DNA of 20,495 bases from positions 1 through 20,495 of the forward strand of contig JAIDBM010000281.1 of the NCBI GenBank assembly GCA_029056365.1, written 5' to 3'. A program made the position numbers and the translations under genes. Below are positions 7,308 through 15,711 of the stretch, in pieces. This DNA is from Muribaculaceae bacterium (lineage in GTDB: Bacteria > Bacteroidota > Bacteroidia > Bacteroidales > Muribaculaceae). Each line of letters begins with the position of its first letter. Position 1 is the first letter of the stretch. The notes under the pieces were generated by a model. The model worked only from the letters and a program-made list of their open reading frames with translations, was not told the origin of the DNA and made no database searches.

Positions 7308-8777
7308 TTATGCCTTTGGCAGGCTGTAGAAGAATTCGAGTCCTCCGCCCTCGCGGTTGCGTACTTCAATTTTTCCACCGTGTGCAAGAATGGTGTTCTG
7401 TACTATAGGCAGTCCGAGACCGGTGCCTCCGGCTTTGCGCGATCTGCCGGAATCAATGCGGTAAAATCGTTCGAACAAGTGGGGGAGGTGTTCTGGACCT
7501 ACACCTATGCCGTTGTCGTAAAACACGAAATAGTAGAACTTTTCGTCTTCGTCTACCATCGATACTCCGCATTCGGTTCCCTTGCAGTATGCAGCGGCAT
7601 TCTTAACAAGATTTATCAGCATTCCCGACAACAGGTTGTAGTTGCCGATTACCATACAGTCGAGTGGAACATCGTAGTTGAACTCCATATTGCCTGCGGC
7701 TCCTGATTCTTCCACATCGCTGGCTATGGAATAAACCACATCGTGATAATTTATCTCTTCAGTGCTGATCAGTCCGGCACCCTCCTCCAGACGTGTGATT
7801 GCCGATACATCGGTTATGAGATTTACCAGACGGTTTATATGCTCCCGGGCCTTAAGCTGGAAGTGTTCGCGGGCGGAAGGGTCCATGTCGGGGTTCTCTA
7901 TAATGGTGTCGAGATAGCCTTTGATAACGCCAATAGGGGTTTTAAGCTCGTGGTTGATGTTGTTGGTAAGCTGTCGCTTCATGCGGGCTTTTTCTTCCAT
8001 GGCATGCAAAGCCACTTTGTGCTCGCGCTTGAGTTTGAGAAGTGTTTTCGACCGCTCGTTATACATGTGTATGATCTGCCTTGAAATCTCTCCGAGTTCG
8101 TCGTGAGGATAATCCATGCTCGGAATGAAGTTCGGGTCTGTGGCGGCGCGTTCGGCAAACAGCCGCAGAATTTTTATATTTCTGCCGAAATAGCGTGACA
8201 GATAATACGCTCCCACTGTCATTGCAATGGCCACACCGAACACAATGAACCAGATGCTTTTATTAGGCAATGTAGCCTTGTTGACATCGTCGTCGGCCGG
8301 AAGCACGGTGTATATTTTCAATACGTTTCCGCGAATTGTGTCGGTAGGAGCCTGGTAGTAGAAGCTGCCGTTCTTGAGAAGTTCGGCGGAGTTCTCGTCA
8401 ATATCGGGCGTATTGGTGTAGCCGGAACCACGGGCGGTCTCTTCATCGCTGAGCTGTACTACTTCGCCTACGTTCTGAATCAGACGTCCGTTTTCGTACA
8501 CCGACACTCTCAGTTTGTCGAAGGTACTGTTGGGCATGTCGTTGTTCATGAAATAATTTCCGATGAACTCGATAAAGGGCCTGATGTCGGTGTTGCGCTC
8601 GTAGGCGTATATGATGCGGTCGCTTATCACATTCAGCTGGTTGTCGATCAGCTGCTTGCGATACTGCCTCTCATTGTTGTACTGCCAGTATGCCATACCG
8701 AAAATCAGGGCCCATACGGCCACGACCATCAGTATGAACATCTGCCACTGATAGCTAATACGCCTCCTTAAATCCAT
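7308..8777 (-). CDS. Two-component sensor histidine kinase
   Basis: Inner-membrane sensor kinase of 489 residues. Order: short cytoplasmic tail, TM1 (about 12-31), an extracytoplasmic sensor region (about 32-173) with no domain I recognise, TM2 (about 174-195), a HAMP-like linker, HisKA with phospho-acceptor H276 (NHELKTPIG), then HATPase_c with N box N393 (LINLVKNAAAYC), G1 box DNGIGVG (421-427), F box HLFERFYR and G2 box GGTGLGL (450-456). The start codon lies within the last codons of the response-regulator gene (23-bp overlap), so the two are co-expressed and probably translationally coupled. The signal is unknown. Bacteroides RprX is a possible relative, but I cannot confirm orthology by eye. 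Confidence 0.95.
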   Translation of the reverse strand: MDLRRRISYQWQMFILMVVAVWALIFGMAYWQYNNERQYRKQLIDNQLNVISDRIIYAYERNTDIRPFIEFIGNYFMNNDMPNSTFDKLRVSVYENGRLIQNVGEVVQLSDEETARGSGYTNTPDIDENSAELLKNGSFYYQAPTDTIRGNVLKIYTVLPADDDVNKATLPNKSIWFIVFGVAIAMTVGAYYLSRYFGRNIKILRLFAERAATDPNFIPSMDYPHDELGEISRQIIHMYNERSKTLLKLKREHKVALHAMEEKARMKRQLTNNINHELKTPIGVIKGYLDTIIENPDMDPSAREHFQLKAREHINRLVNLITDVSAITRLEEGAGLISTEEINYHDVVYSIASDVEESGAAGNMEFNYDVPLDCMVIGNYNLLSGMLINLVKNAAAYCKGTECGVSMVDEDEKFYYFVFYDNGIGVGPEHLPHLFERFYRIDSGRSRKAGGTGLGLPIVQNTILAHGGKIEVRNREGGGLEFFYSLPKA

Positions 8778-9465
8778 AACCGAAGCCTTGACGGGTAACT
8801 ATGTTATTGCCGTAATCGCCCAGTTTTTTGCGTAATCGGGTGATGTTGGTGTCGATTGTGCGGTGTGTCACCACCACATCCTCGCCCCATACCTTGGATA
8901 TGATTTCTTCTCTGGAGTATATTCTGTTGCGGTGTGTAAGGAAGAACAGTATAAGATCGAATTCGGTGCGTGTGAGCTGTATGGCTTCACCTTTGAGATA
9001 GCATATTTTTTCGTTGCGGTCAACACGCAGTTCGCGGAAGGTAATGTCGGGCTCGTATATGCTCTGGGATACGTTGAAGGCCATCTGCTGGGCCGATTTC
9101 GTACGGCGCAATACCGCTCTTACCCGGGCAAGGACTTCTCCTATCACAAACGGTTTTGTAACATAGTCGTCGGCTCCGATGTTCAGGCCCATCACCTTGT
9201 CGTCTTCATCGGTAAGGGCCGAACAGAATATTACCGGTATGTTTTCGGTCTTCTGATTGTTGCGTATGCGTTTGGCGAAGTCAAAACCGCTGAGCTGGTC
9301 CATCATTATGTCTACCATGAAAAGCGAATAGCTCGACAGGTCTGTTTCGAGTGCTTCCTCGGCACTGTATGCACAGTCCACTTCATAGCCTTCTTTTTCA
9401 AGATTGAACTTAAGTATCTCGCACAGAGATTCTTCATCGTCAATTACTAATATCTTTATTCTCAT
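8755..9465 (-). CDS. OmpR/PhoB-family response regulator
   Basis: A 236-residue DNA-binding regulator. The receiver domain (about 1-120) has the acidic pocket D9/D10, phospho-acceptor D52 (MVDIMMDQLSG), a serine switch position S82 and K104 (YVTKPF). A winged-helix output domain occupies about 135-236, with TRTEFDLILFFL and the recognition-helix region VVTHRTIDTNITRLRKKLG. It is the first gene of the pair and its end overlaps the kinase start. This architecture normally controls transcription of target operons after phosphorylation by the partner kinase. Targets cannot be read from the window. Confidence 0.96.
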   Translation of the reverse strand: MRIKILVIDDEESLCEILKFNLEKEGYEVDCAYSAEEALETDLSSYSLFMVDIMMDQLSGFDFAKRIRNNQKTENIPVIFCSALTDEDDKVMGLNIGADDYVTKPFVIGEVLARVRAVLRRTKSAQQMAFNVSQSIYEPDITFRELRVDRNEKICYLKGEAIQLTRTEFDLILFFLTHRNRIYSREEIISKVWGEDVVVTHRTIDTNITRLRKKLGDYGNNIVTRQGFGYGFKEAY

Positions 9466-9538
9466 ACTGTATGTGATAATGCTATATTTAGCTGTTGTCA
9501 GCGCTATGGTTTGTGCAATAAAATTAATGAAAATGGCG

Positions 9539-9546
9539 CAAACTTA
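9539..9546 (-). promoter_or_regulatory. Likely -7 element of the two-component operon
   Basis: Reads TAAGTTTG on the minus strand, a full match to TAnnTTTG, about 73 bases upstream of the regulator ATG. No good TTTG box is visible 19-21 bp upstream, as might be expected of an activator-dependent or weak promoter. Confidence 0.5.
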
Positions 9547-9670
9547 GCGTTAAAATATGTTAAATGGAATAATGGTGTGAACCAACTGCGACCCGACGAT
9601 GTTACAATATCGTAAATAGATTATTTGCACTGTGTTTTTTCATGGTAATAGATTTAAGGTTAAAAGATAT

Positions 9671-9702
9671 ACGGCTGTCGGGATGACAGCCGTTTCTTTT
9701 TT
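9671..9702. terminator. Hairpin terminator in the 9466-9749 intergenic region
   Basis: Perfect 9-bp stem ACGGCTGTC / GACAGCCGT with a 5-base loop (9680-9684). On the plus strand it is followed by a strong T run (TTTCTTTTTT), on the minus strand by the weaker ATATCTTTTA. It sits 48 bases past the DUF5606 stop and probably ends that minus-strand transcript. The remainder of 9466-9749 holds only the two-component promoter region. Confidence 0.75.
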
Positions 9703-9749
9703 GATATGTCGCAGATGCATCAGGCGCTGTGCGGCACCTTGCTCAGGAT

Positions 9750-10184
9750 TTATTCCTTGGCTTCGGCCTCTGCTGTTTCTTCGGCGCTCTGGAGTTCCTG
9801 TGTGAATTTGGTGAAACCGGCTCCGAGAAGAATGTTATACCAGCTGAAAAGCTTGCGGATATCATTGTTATATACTCGTTCGCTGTCGTATTCAGGCAGA
9901 ATCTGAGCGAAATAGTCGCGCATTTCCTTGTCGTTTCCGAATGATTTCAAATCCACAGTTTTTGCATCGGTAAACGCGTACACCTTGTCGAGCACCTCGC
10001 CAAGAGGCATGTCATCGCCAGTGGTATAGATTGCAATATCTCCGAGCGACATAACTTTGTCGCGGGCATAGGCCGGTATGCGTTTGCCATCGGCGAGAGA
10101 TTCAACGATGAGCATGTTCTTGCCCTGGCTTACAAGACTATATAGACCGGCTTTACCGGCAATTGATACTACTTTTCTGAGCAT
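9750..10184 (-). CDS. DUF5606 family protein
   Basis: A 144-residue soluble protein with no signal peptide. The opening MLRKVVSIAGKAGLYSLVSQ and the following LIVESLADGKRIP match the conserved start of DUF5606, a Bacteroidetes family of unknown function. An in-frame TTG start 30 bases upstream (10214) is rejected because it lies inside the -7 promoter box; ATG 10184 leaves a leader of about 20 bases. The last 15 residues are Glu/Ala-rich and probably disordered. It is a single-gene transcript with its own promoter and terminator. No function can be inferred from its neighbours. Confidence 0.85.
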   Translation of the reverse strand: MLRKVVSIAGKAGLYSLVSQGKNMLIVESLADGKRIPAYARDKVMSLGDIAIYTTGDDMPLGEVLDKVYAFTDAKTVDLKSFGNDKEMRDYFAQILPEYDSERVYNNDIRKLFSWYNILLGAGFTKFTQELQSAEETAEAEAKE

Positions 10185-10211
10185 TTCCTGATTTATATTT
10201 GGTTTGTGATG

Positions 10212-10243
10212 CAAATTTACATTTTTTTTGCGAGATATGCAAA
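10212..10243 (-). promoter_or_regulatory. Promoter of the DUF5606 gene
   Basis: TTTG (-33 box, 10243-10240), exactly 20 bp, then TAAATTTG (-7 box, 10219-10212), both full matches to the Bacteroidetes consensus. The spacer has an A8 run on the minus strand. The expected start near 10207 gives a short leader to ATG 10184. Confidence 0.85.
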
Positions 10244-10245
10244 TT

Positions 10246-10275
10246 GACGTCCGTCCGGAGAACCGGGCGGACGTC
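10246..10275. terminator. GC-rich hairpin after nrdG
   Basis: Arms GACGTCCGTCCGG (10246-10258) and CCGGGCGGACGTC (10263-10275) with loop AGAA. The one non-Watson-Crick position is a G-U pair on the plus strand and an A-C mismatch on the minus strand. It begins 12 bases after the nrdG stop and abuts the next -33 box. There is no clear T run on the minus strand, so termination efficiency is uncertain. Confidence 0.55.
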
Positions 10276-10287
10276 CGATGAATTCAG

Positions 10288-10767
10288 TCAAAGATGTATG
10301 ATCCGCTGGTTTGAACTGCCCCGGAACGGAAGGTCGGGGTCGCGCAGGGATTCCATGTATGGTCCGTCAACAAGAACATCGATATATTCAAGAAGCGATG
10401 CGTAGGGCTCGCGGTCCTTTATGGTTTCGTACACAAATCCGGTATAGCACCAGATTGTTTTTCCCATGGCTTTTATGGCTTTGGCCAGCGGAACAAGTGC
10501 TCTTGCCTGATACATGGGGTCGCCTCCGCTGAAGGTAACGTTGAATCCGTTGTCGGCTATCCGTTCGAGCAGTGTTTCGGCGCTCATTTTCTCTCCGGCG
10601 TCGAAAGGCCATGTCTGAGGGTTATGGCAGCCCGGACAGCGGTGGTCGCAGCCTGAAAAATATATCGACGTACGCAGGCCGGATCCATCTACGGCAGTGC
10701 CGTCGATGATTCCCGACACACGATATATGGCATCGGATAAGTCCGGTGCTGTATGCTCTTTATTCAT
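10288..10767 (-). CDS. nrdG: Anaerobic ribonucleotide reductase activating protein (radical SAM)
   Basis: A 159-residue activase that uses a 4Fe-4S cluster and S-adenosylmethionine to create the glycyl radical on NrdD. The radical-SAM cysteines are C40, C44 and C47 in CDHRCPGCHNP, and the SAM-contact motif FSGGDP follows. I chose ATG 10767: it overlaps the nrdD stop in the 8-base string ATGAATAA, whereas the longer frame would begin at TTG 10773. The overlap implies translational coupling and fixed stoichiometry with nrdD. Length is typical of NrdG. The enzyme is oxygen-sensitive, consistent with an anaerobe. Confidence 0.95.
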   Translation of the reverse strand: MNKEHTAPDLSDAIYRVSGIIDGTAVDGSGLRTSIYFSGCDHRCPGCHNPQTWPFDAGEKMSAETLLERIADNGFNVTFSGGDPMYQARALVPLAKAIKAMGKTIWCYTGFVYETIKDREPYASLLEYIDVLVDGPYMESLRDPDLPFRGSSNQRIIHL

Positions 10768-12967
10768 GAACAACGCGGTCGTTCAGTTCCGAGAGTTTGG
10801 CGTTGTTCCAGCGGTCGGTTGTTCCGACAAGATAGCCGGTTATGCGTTGCAGACGGTCGATGACCTTGCTGCCGCAGCGCGGACATTCCCGGAGGTCTTT
10901 GCTGGCATCTTCATAACCGCAGTGCATGCATCGGTTGCGGTTATGGTTTACCGAGCAGTATCCTATGTTGTGCTGGTCCATGAGGTCAACGATTGAGGCA
11001 ATAGCGTCGGGGTTATGAGTGGCATCGCCATCGATTTCAACGTAGAATATATGTCCGCCTCTGGTAAGTTCGTGGTAGGGGGCCTCAATCCGGGCCTTAT
11101 GGCGTGGCGAGCAGTGATAGTATACCGGCACATGGTTTGAATTGGTGTAGTATGCGCGGTCGGTGATACCGGGCAATGTGCCGTATGTCTTGCGGTCTTT
11201 TGCGGTGAATTTTCCACTCAGGCCTTCCGCCGGAGTAGCGAGCACCGAGAAATTGTGTTCGTATTTCTCGCTGAATTCATTGGCGCGGCTGCGCATGTGG
11301 CCTACTATTCTGAGGCCGAGCTGTTGCGATTGTTCGTCTTCGCCGTGATGTTTGCCGGTAAGCGCTACAAGGCATTCCGCCAGTCCGATAAAGCCAATGC
11401 CGAGAGTGCCGTGATTGATTACCGATTCGATTGTGTCTTCGGGGCCCAGCTTGTCGGCTCCGTTCCAGAGTTTCGACATCAGCAGCGGGAACTGTTTCAC
11501 AAGGGCTGTTTTCTGGAAATCGAACCGGTCGCACAGCTGTCGGGCCGCTATGTCGAGTATTTTGTCGAGACGGTGGAAGAAGCTGTCGATGCGTTCCTGC
11601 CGGTCTTTTATGTTCATGCATTCAATGGCCAGACGCACTATGTTCACAGTGGTGAAGCTCAGGTTGCCGCGTCCGATCGATGTTTTTTCGCCATATCGGT
11701 CTTCGAACACACGGGTGCGGCAACCCATGGTGGCCACTTCGTAGTTGTAGCGTGTAGGATCGTCGGCATTCCATTTTTCGTGCTGGTTGAATGTTGCGTC
11801 GAGATTCACGAAGTTCGGAAAAAAACGTCGGGCTGTTACCTTGCACGCCAGCTGGTAGAGGTCGTAGTTCGGGTCTTCGGGCAGGTAGCTTACTCCGCGT
11901 TTCTTTTTCCATATCTGAATGGGGAAGATTGCGGTTGCTCCGTTTCCGACGCCTTCATATGTGGAGTTGAGCAGTTCCCTGATTATGCATCGGCCTTCAG
12001 CCGATGTGTCGGTGCCGTAGTTTATTGAAGAGAATACAACCTGATTGCCGCCACGCGAGTGTATGGTGTTCATGTTGTGGATGAAGGCCTCCATGGCCTG
12101 ATGAACGCGGCTCACGGTACGGTTCACGGCATGCTGCATGGCTCGTTCGCTGCCTTTAAGTCCGTCGAGCGGCTGTTTCACGAAGTCTTTGATTTCTGCA
12201 TCATACAGAGAACTGTAATCTTCGCCGCACAGTTTTTCGATGTTTTTTACTTCCTCGATATATGAATATCTTACAAATGGGGCAAGATAGAAATCAAAGG
12301 CCGGTATAGCCTGCCCGCCATGCATTTCGTTCTGAGCTGTCTCAAGCGATATGCAGCCGATTATCGAGGCGGTTTCGATGCGCTTTGCCGGGCGCGACTC
12401 GCCGTGGCCGGCAATGAAGCCGTATTCCAGTATGCGGTCGAGCGGATGTTGCACGCAGGTGAGACTTTTGGTGGGGTAGTAGTCCTTGTCGTGGATGTGT
12501 ATATAATTGTGTCTTACGGCCTCACGTGCTTCGGGCGACAGCAGATAATCGTCGACGAACGGTTTGGTTGTCTCGCTCGCGAATTTCATCATCATGCCTG
12601 CGGGAGAATCAGTGTTCATGTTGGCGTTTTCGCGGGTTATGTCGTTGTTCTTGGCCTCGATTATCTCATGGAACATATTGGTGGTTTTGGCCCGTCGAGC
12701 AATGCTGCGCTGGTCGCGGTAGGCGATATAGCGTTTCGCCACTTCTTTGCGCGGCGAGTTCATCAGCTCAAGTTCCACCATATCCTGAATCTGTTCAACG
12801 GTCATGCGTTCCTGTCCGTTTAATGATATCCGGACAGATATACGGTTTATGAGATTTTCGTCCTCGCCTTGTTCGGTCTGGAGCATGGCTTTTCGTATTG
12901 CCGACTTTATTTTTTCCTCGTTGAAGCCTACAACGCGACCGTCGCGCTTTACAACAGTTTGTATCAT
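10760..12967 (-). CDS. nrdD: Anaerobic ribonucleoside-triphosphate reductase
   Basis: A 735-residue class III reductase that makes deoxyribonucleotides from ribonucleoside triphosphates without oxygen. The N-terminal ATP-cone (about 1-95, starting MIQTVVKRDGRVVGFNEEKI) is the allosteric activity-control domain. The C-terminus holds the zinc-binding cysteines C680, C683, C695 and C698 and the glycyl-radical loop RITGYL with G711. An open frame continues 23 codons upstream, but ATG 12967 gives the normal family N-terminus and lies downstream of the promoter. The gene precedes nrdG with an 8-base overlap. I found no NrdR-type box at the promoter, so control may be mainly allosteric or by an unrecognised factor. 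Confidence 0.97.
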   Translation of the reverse strand: MIQTVVKRDGRVVGFNEEKIKSAIRKAMLQTEQGEDENLINRISVRISLNGQERMTVEQIQDMVELELMNSPRKEVAKRYIAYRDQRSIARRAKTTNMFHEIIEAKNNDITRENANMNTDSPAGMMMKFASETTKPFVDDYLLSPEAREAVRHNYIHIHDKDYYPTKSLTCVQHPLDRILEYGFIAGHGESRPAKRIETASIIGCISLETAQNEMHGGQAIPAFDFYLAPFVRYSYIEEVKNIEKLCGEDYSSLYDAEIKDFVKQPLDGLKGSERAMQHAVNRTVSRVHQAMEAFIHNMNTIHSRGGNQVVFSSINYGTDTSAEGRCIIRELLNSTYEGVGNGATAIFPIQIWKKKRGVSYLPEDPNYDLYQLACKVTARRFFPNFVNLDATFNQHEKWNADDPTRYNYEVATMGCRTRVFEDRYGEKTSIGRGNLSFTTVNIVRLAIECMNIKDRQERIDSFFHRLDKILDIAARQLCDRFDFQKTALVKQFPLLMSKLWNGADKLGPEDTIESVINHGTLGIGFIGLAECLVALTGKHHGEDEQSQQLGLRIVGHMRSRANEFSEKYEHNFSVLATPAEGLSGKFTAKDRKTYGTLPGITDRAYYTNSNHVPVYYHCSPRHKARIEAPYHELTRGGHIFYVEIDGDATHNPDAIASIVDLMDQHNIGYCSVNHNRNRCMHCGYEDASKDLRECPRCGSKVIDRLQRITGYLVGTTDRWNNAKLSELNDRVVHE

Positions 12968-13005
12968 TCGGGATAGGGGGTTTGATGTGGTTAGAATTGC
13001 GAGTG

Positions 13006-13037
13006 CAAAGCTACTAAATATTATCCGGTCTGGCAAA
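13006..13037 (-). promoter_or_regulatory. nrdDG promoter
   Basis: TTTG (13037-13034), exactly 20 bp, then TAGCTTTG (13013-13006), both full consensus matches. Expected transcription start near 13001, giving a leader of about 34 bases. The -33 box lies only 12 bases beyond the preceding ftsH terminator. Confidence 0.85.
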
Positions 13038-13049
13038 GTTTTTCAACGA

Positions 13050-13095
13050 AAAAAGCGCCACAAGTTTTTGCTTTGGAAAACTTGTGGCGCTTTTT
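13050..13095 (-). terminator. Rho-independent terminator of the rsfS-ftsH transcript
   Basis: Perfect 19-bp inverted repeat with core GCGCCACAAG / CTTGTGGCGC and an 8-base loop (13069-13076), flanked by A5 and T5 so it carries a T run in both directions. It begins 50 bases after the ftsH stop. Nothing on the plus strand needs it, so the minus-strand role is the natural one. Confidence 0.93.
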
Positions 13096-13145
13096 ATTTT
13101 TGTAATGTTCTGATTCTCAGAAGTGGTGCTTGTGGTTTTGGAAAA

Positions 13146-15221
13146 CTATCCCGGGAATGGCGGCGGTGTCGCTTCTCCATTGTGTTCGCCGTTTTGGTTT
13201 TCGGGAATATCGGAGTCAGGTGCTGTGCTGCCTTTTTGCTCATTGTCCGGAGTGTCCGTGCCTGAATTGTCCGGAGTGTTTCCGGCCGAATCATTTTTAC
13301 CGAGGATTTCTTCGGTGCGCGAGGCCCATTTGCGTGGACCGAATATTCTTTCGGCATCTTCCGTGAATATAACTTCGCGTTTTATCAGAAGCTCGGCGAG
13401 TTCGTGGTGTTCGCGGGCGTATTTGGTGAGAATGTCTTTGGCTCTCTGGTATTGCTCGGATATGATCCTTGACACTTCTTCATCGATTATTTTTGCACGC
13501 TCGTTGCTGTATGGTTTGCTGAAACCATAGTCCTGACCTGTGCTGTCGTAGTAGCATAGGTTGGGAAGCCGTTCGCTCATTCCATAGTAAACAACCATTG
13601 CATAGGCCTGCTTTGTAACTCGTTCGAGGTCGTTGGCCGCGCCTGTGCTTACGTGTCCGAGGAAGAGTTCCTCGGCCGCGCGTCCGCCAAGAAGCGAGCA
13701 CAGCTGGTCGAGCAGAGCCTCCGTAGGTGTAATCTGCCGTTCTTCCGGCAGATACCATGCGGCGCCTAAAGCTTTGCCTCGTGGTACTATGGTTACTTTC
13801 ACAAGCGGATTGGCATATCTCAGGTTCCACGACACGGCGGCATGTCCGGCTTCGTGTACGGCGATAGCCTTTTTCTCTTCATCGGTTGTGATTTTGGTGC
13901 GCTTCTCCAGGCCTCCGATTATGCGGTCTACGGCTGCGATGAAGTCTTCGCGTGTAACCTCCTTCTTGTTGTTTCGTGCAGCGATAAGAGCAGCTTCGTT
14001 GCATACGTTGGCGATGTCGGCGCCGCTGAACCCGGGGGTCTGGCGTGCGAGTAGTTCTATATCGAGGTCTGGCGCTGTTTTTATGTTTCGCAGGTGTACC
14101 TTGAATATGTCGACACGTTCGTTGAGGTCCGGCAGGTCTACATATATCTGACGGTCGAATCGTCCGGCACGCAGCAAGGCCTTGTCGAGAATGTCGGCGC
14201 GGTTCGTTGCCGCGAGTATGATAACGCCGCTGTTCGACCCGAAGCCGTCCATTTCGGTCAAAAGCTGGTTGAGGGTGTTCTCGCGTTCATCGTTGCTGCC
14301 CATATTCGGGTTCCGGCCGCGGGCGCGTCCTACCGCATCGATTTCATCGATAAATACTATACAGGGGGCTTTTTCTTTAGCCTGCCGGAACAGATCGCGA
14401 ACGCGTGAGGCGCCTACACCTACGAACATTTCAACGAAATCTGATCCCGACATTGAAAAGAACGGAACGTTTGCTTCGCCGGCCACGGCTTTTGCCAGAA
14501 GTGTCTTTCCGGTTCCGGGAGGGCCTACGAGCAGTGCGCCTTTGGGGATTTTTCCGCCAAGGTCGGTATATCGTTTGGGGTTTTTCAGAAATTCTACAAT
14601 TTCTTCGACTTCGGTCTTGGCTTCGGCCTGCCCGGCCACATCCTTGAATGTGACTTTTACGGAGTTGTTTTTGTCGAACAACGCGGCTTTCGATTTGCCC
14701 ACGCTGAATACGCCGGCGCCGCCGGCGCCGCCTCCCGACATTCTGCGCATAATCCATATCCATACGGCAATAAGCAGAATCATTGGGCCGAATGCCCAAA
14801 GCAGGCTGTTGAGCTGACTGCTTTTTTCGTATTTTACATTTCCGTCGAAGCAACCCTGGGCACGCCACGAATCAACCATGTCGTCGAATTTTGTGGTTGA
14901 CGGTATGGTGGTTGTTATCTGGGGCTTGATGCTTGAGCCGGGTTTGTAGTCGGTGTTTTTGAAAACGACTGCGGCGAGCGAGTCGGTGATTTCGGCTTCC
15001 ACTTCGTTTTTGTCGCCGTACACCACAATGTTTTTAATTCCGCCTTGCTGGGCATAGGCTTTGAATTGCGAGTAGTCGACATTTTTCGTAATGGAGTTGT
15101 CATCTAGATAATACATGCCCAGGAGAAACAGCAGCACAATGGCGTACATCCAGTACATGTTGAAGCGGAACGGATTTTTTTTACCGTTGCCTTTATTGAA
15201 TGAGTCGGGTGGAATCGGCAT
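13146..15221 (-). CDS. ftsH: ATP-dependent zinc metalloprotease FtsH
   Basis: Membrane-anchored AAA+ protease of 691 residues that degrades misfolded and regulatory membrane and cytosolic proteins as a hexamer. Two membrane helices (about 24-40 and 141-158) flank a periplasmic domain. Then come a Gly-rich linker, Walker A GPPGTGKT (233-240), pore motif FVG (266-268), Walker B IVFIDEIDA (D292, E293), the second region of homology (338-357) and the zinc site HEAGH (456-460) with D531 as probable third ligand. The last 45 or so residues are low-complexity, rich in Asn, Asp, Ser and Pro, and end PPPFPG; this tail is probably disordered. The gene follows rsfS after 27 bp and ends at a strong terminator. 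Confidence 0.98.
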   Translation of the reverse strand: MPIPPDSFNKGNGKKNPFRFNMYWMYAIVLLFLLGMYYLDDNSITKNVDYSQFKAYAQQGGIKNIVVYGDKNEVEAEITDSLAAVVFKNTDYKPGSSIKPQITTTIPSTTKFDDMVDSWRAQGCFDGNVKYEKSSQLNSLLWAFGPMILLIAVWIWIMRRMSGGGAGGAGVFSVGKSKAALFDKNNSVKVTFKDVAGQAEAKTEVEEIVEFLKNPKRYTDLGGKIPKGALLVGPPGTGKTLLAKAVAGEANVPFFSMSGSDFVEMFVGVGASRVRDLFRQAKEKAPCIVFIDEIDAVGRARGRNPNMGSNDERENTLNQLLTEMDGFGSNSGVIILAATNRADILDKALLRAGRFDRQIYVDLPDLNERVDIFKVHLRNIKTAPDLDIELLARQTPGFSGADIANVCNEAALIAARNNKKEVTREDFIAAVDRIIGGLEKRTKITTDEEKKAIAVHEAGHAAVSWNLRYANPLVKVTIVPRGKALGAAWYLPEERQITPTEALLDQLCSLLGGRAAEELFLGHVSTGAANDLERVTKQAYAMVVYYGMSERLPNLCYYDSTGQDYGFSKPYSNERAKIIDEEVSRIISEQYQRAKDILTKYAREHHELAELLIKREVIFTEDAERIFGPRKWASRTEEILGKNDSAGNTPDNSGTDTPDNEQKGSTAPDSDIPENQNGEHNGEATPPPFPG

Positions 15222-15248
15222 ATCTGAGATGTGCGTTAGAAACGGGGG

Positions 15249-15617
15249 TTAATCAAGGTCGGGGATGTCGGTTATCAGGGCATCGCTCCACAGGTCTTCA
15301 AGATTGTATCGGGTGCGTGCTTCCGGCTGGAATATATGAACCAGAGTGTCGCCATAATCCACTACAATCCATTCGGCATTCGAATATCCGTCGTAGTTGT
15401 ACGGTTTGGTATTGCCGTGCTCAAGCACATATTCGCGCACACTGTCGGCAATTGCGCCGACCTGCATGTTGCTTTTGCCTTCGGCGATTATGAAGCGGCT
15501 TACCGGAGCGGCTTCGATGTGGGTCATGTCCACTATGCTTATATTGTGGCCTTTGCGGTCCTGAATACCTTCAATAATTAGTTTCGAGAGGTTGTTGTTG
15601 ATGCTTGTTTCTGGCAT
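15249..15617 (-). CDS. rsfS: Ribosomal silencing factor RsfS
   Basis: A 122-residue RsfS/YbeB-family protein that binds ribosomal protein uL14 and blocks subunit joining when nutrients are limiting. Recognised from KLIIEGIQDRKGHNISIVDM near the N-terminus, AEGKSNMQVGAIADSVREYV and the conserved WIVVDYGDTLVHIFQPEAR. The C-terminus YNLEDLWSDA is also typical. ATG 15617 sits about 16 bases after the predicted transcription start. Its location directly before ftsH is, from memory, a common Bacteroidetes arrangement. Confidence 0.96.
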   Translation of the reverse strand: MPETSINNNLSKLIIEGIQDRKGHNISIVDMTHIEAAPVSRFIIAEGKSNMQVGAIADSVREYVLEHGNTKPYNYDGYSNAEWIVVDYGDTLVHIFQPEARTRYNLEDLWSDALITDIPDLD

Positions 15618-15637
15618 GCGTGATGATTTTTATAATG

Positions 15638-15669
15638 CAAAATTAACTATATATTTCCATTATAACAAA
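15638..15669 (-). promoter_or_regulatory. rsfS-ftsH promoter
   Basis: TTTG (15669-15666), exactly 20 bp, then TAATTTTG (15645-15638), both full consensus matches on the minus strand. It gives rsfS-ftsH its own transcription start despite the permease gene 94 bases upstream on the same strand. Confidence 0.87.
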
Positions 15670-15711
15670 AGTAGGGCCAAATTTGATGTATTTTTACAAT
15701 TTTTTTGTATG

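Noticed and set aside
12968..13049. Possible NrdR box upstream of nrdD
   Set aside because: No pair of sequences resembling the NrdR consensus as I know it is present between the promoter and the ftsH terminator.
14712..14730. Tandem GC-rich repeat GCCGGCGCC
   Set aside because: It encodes the Gly/Ala linker between the second membrane helix and the AAA domain of FtsH, so codon and amino-acid composition explain it.
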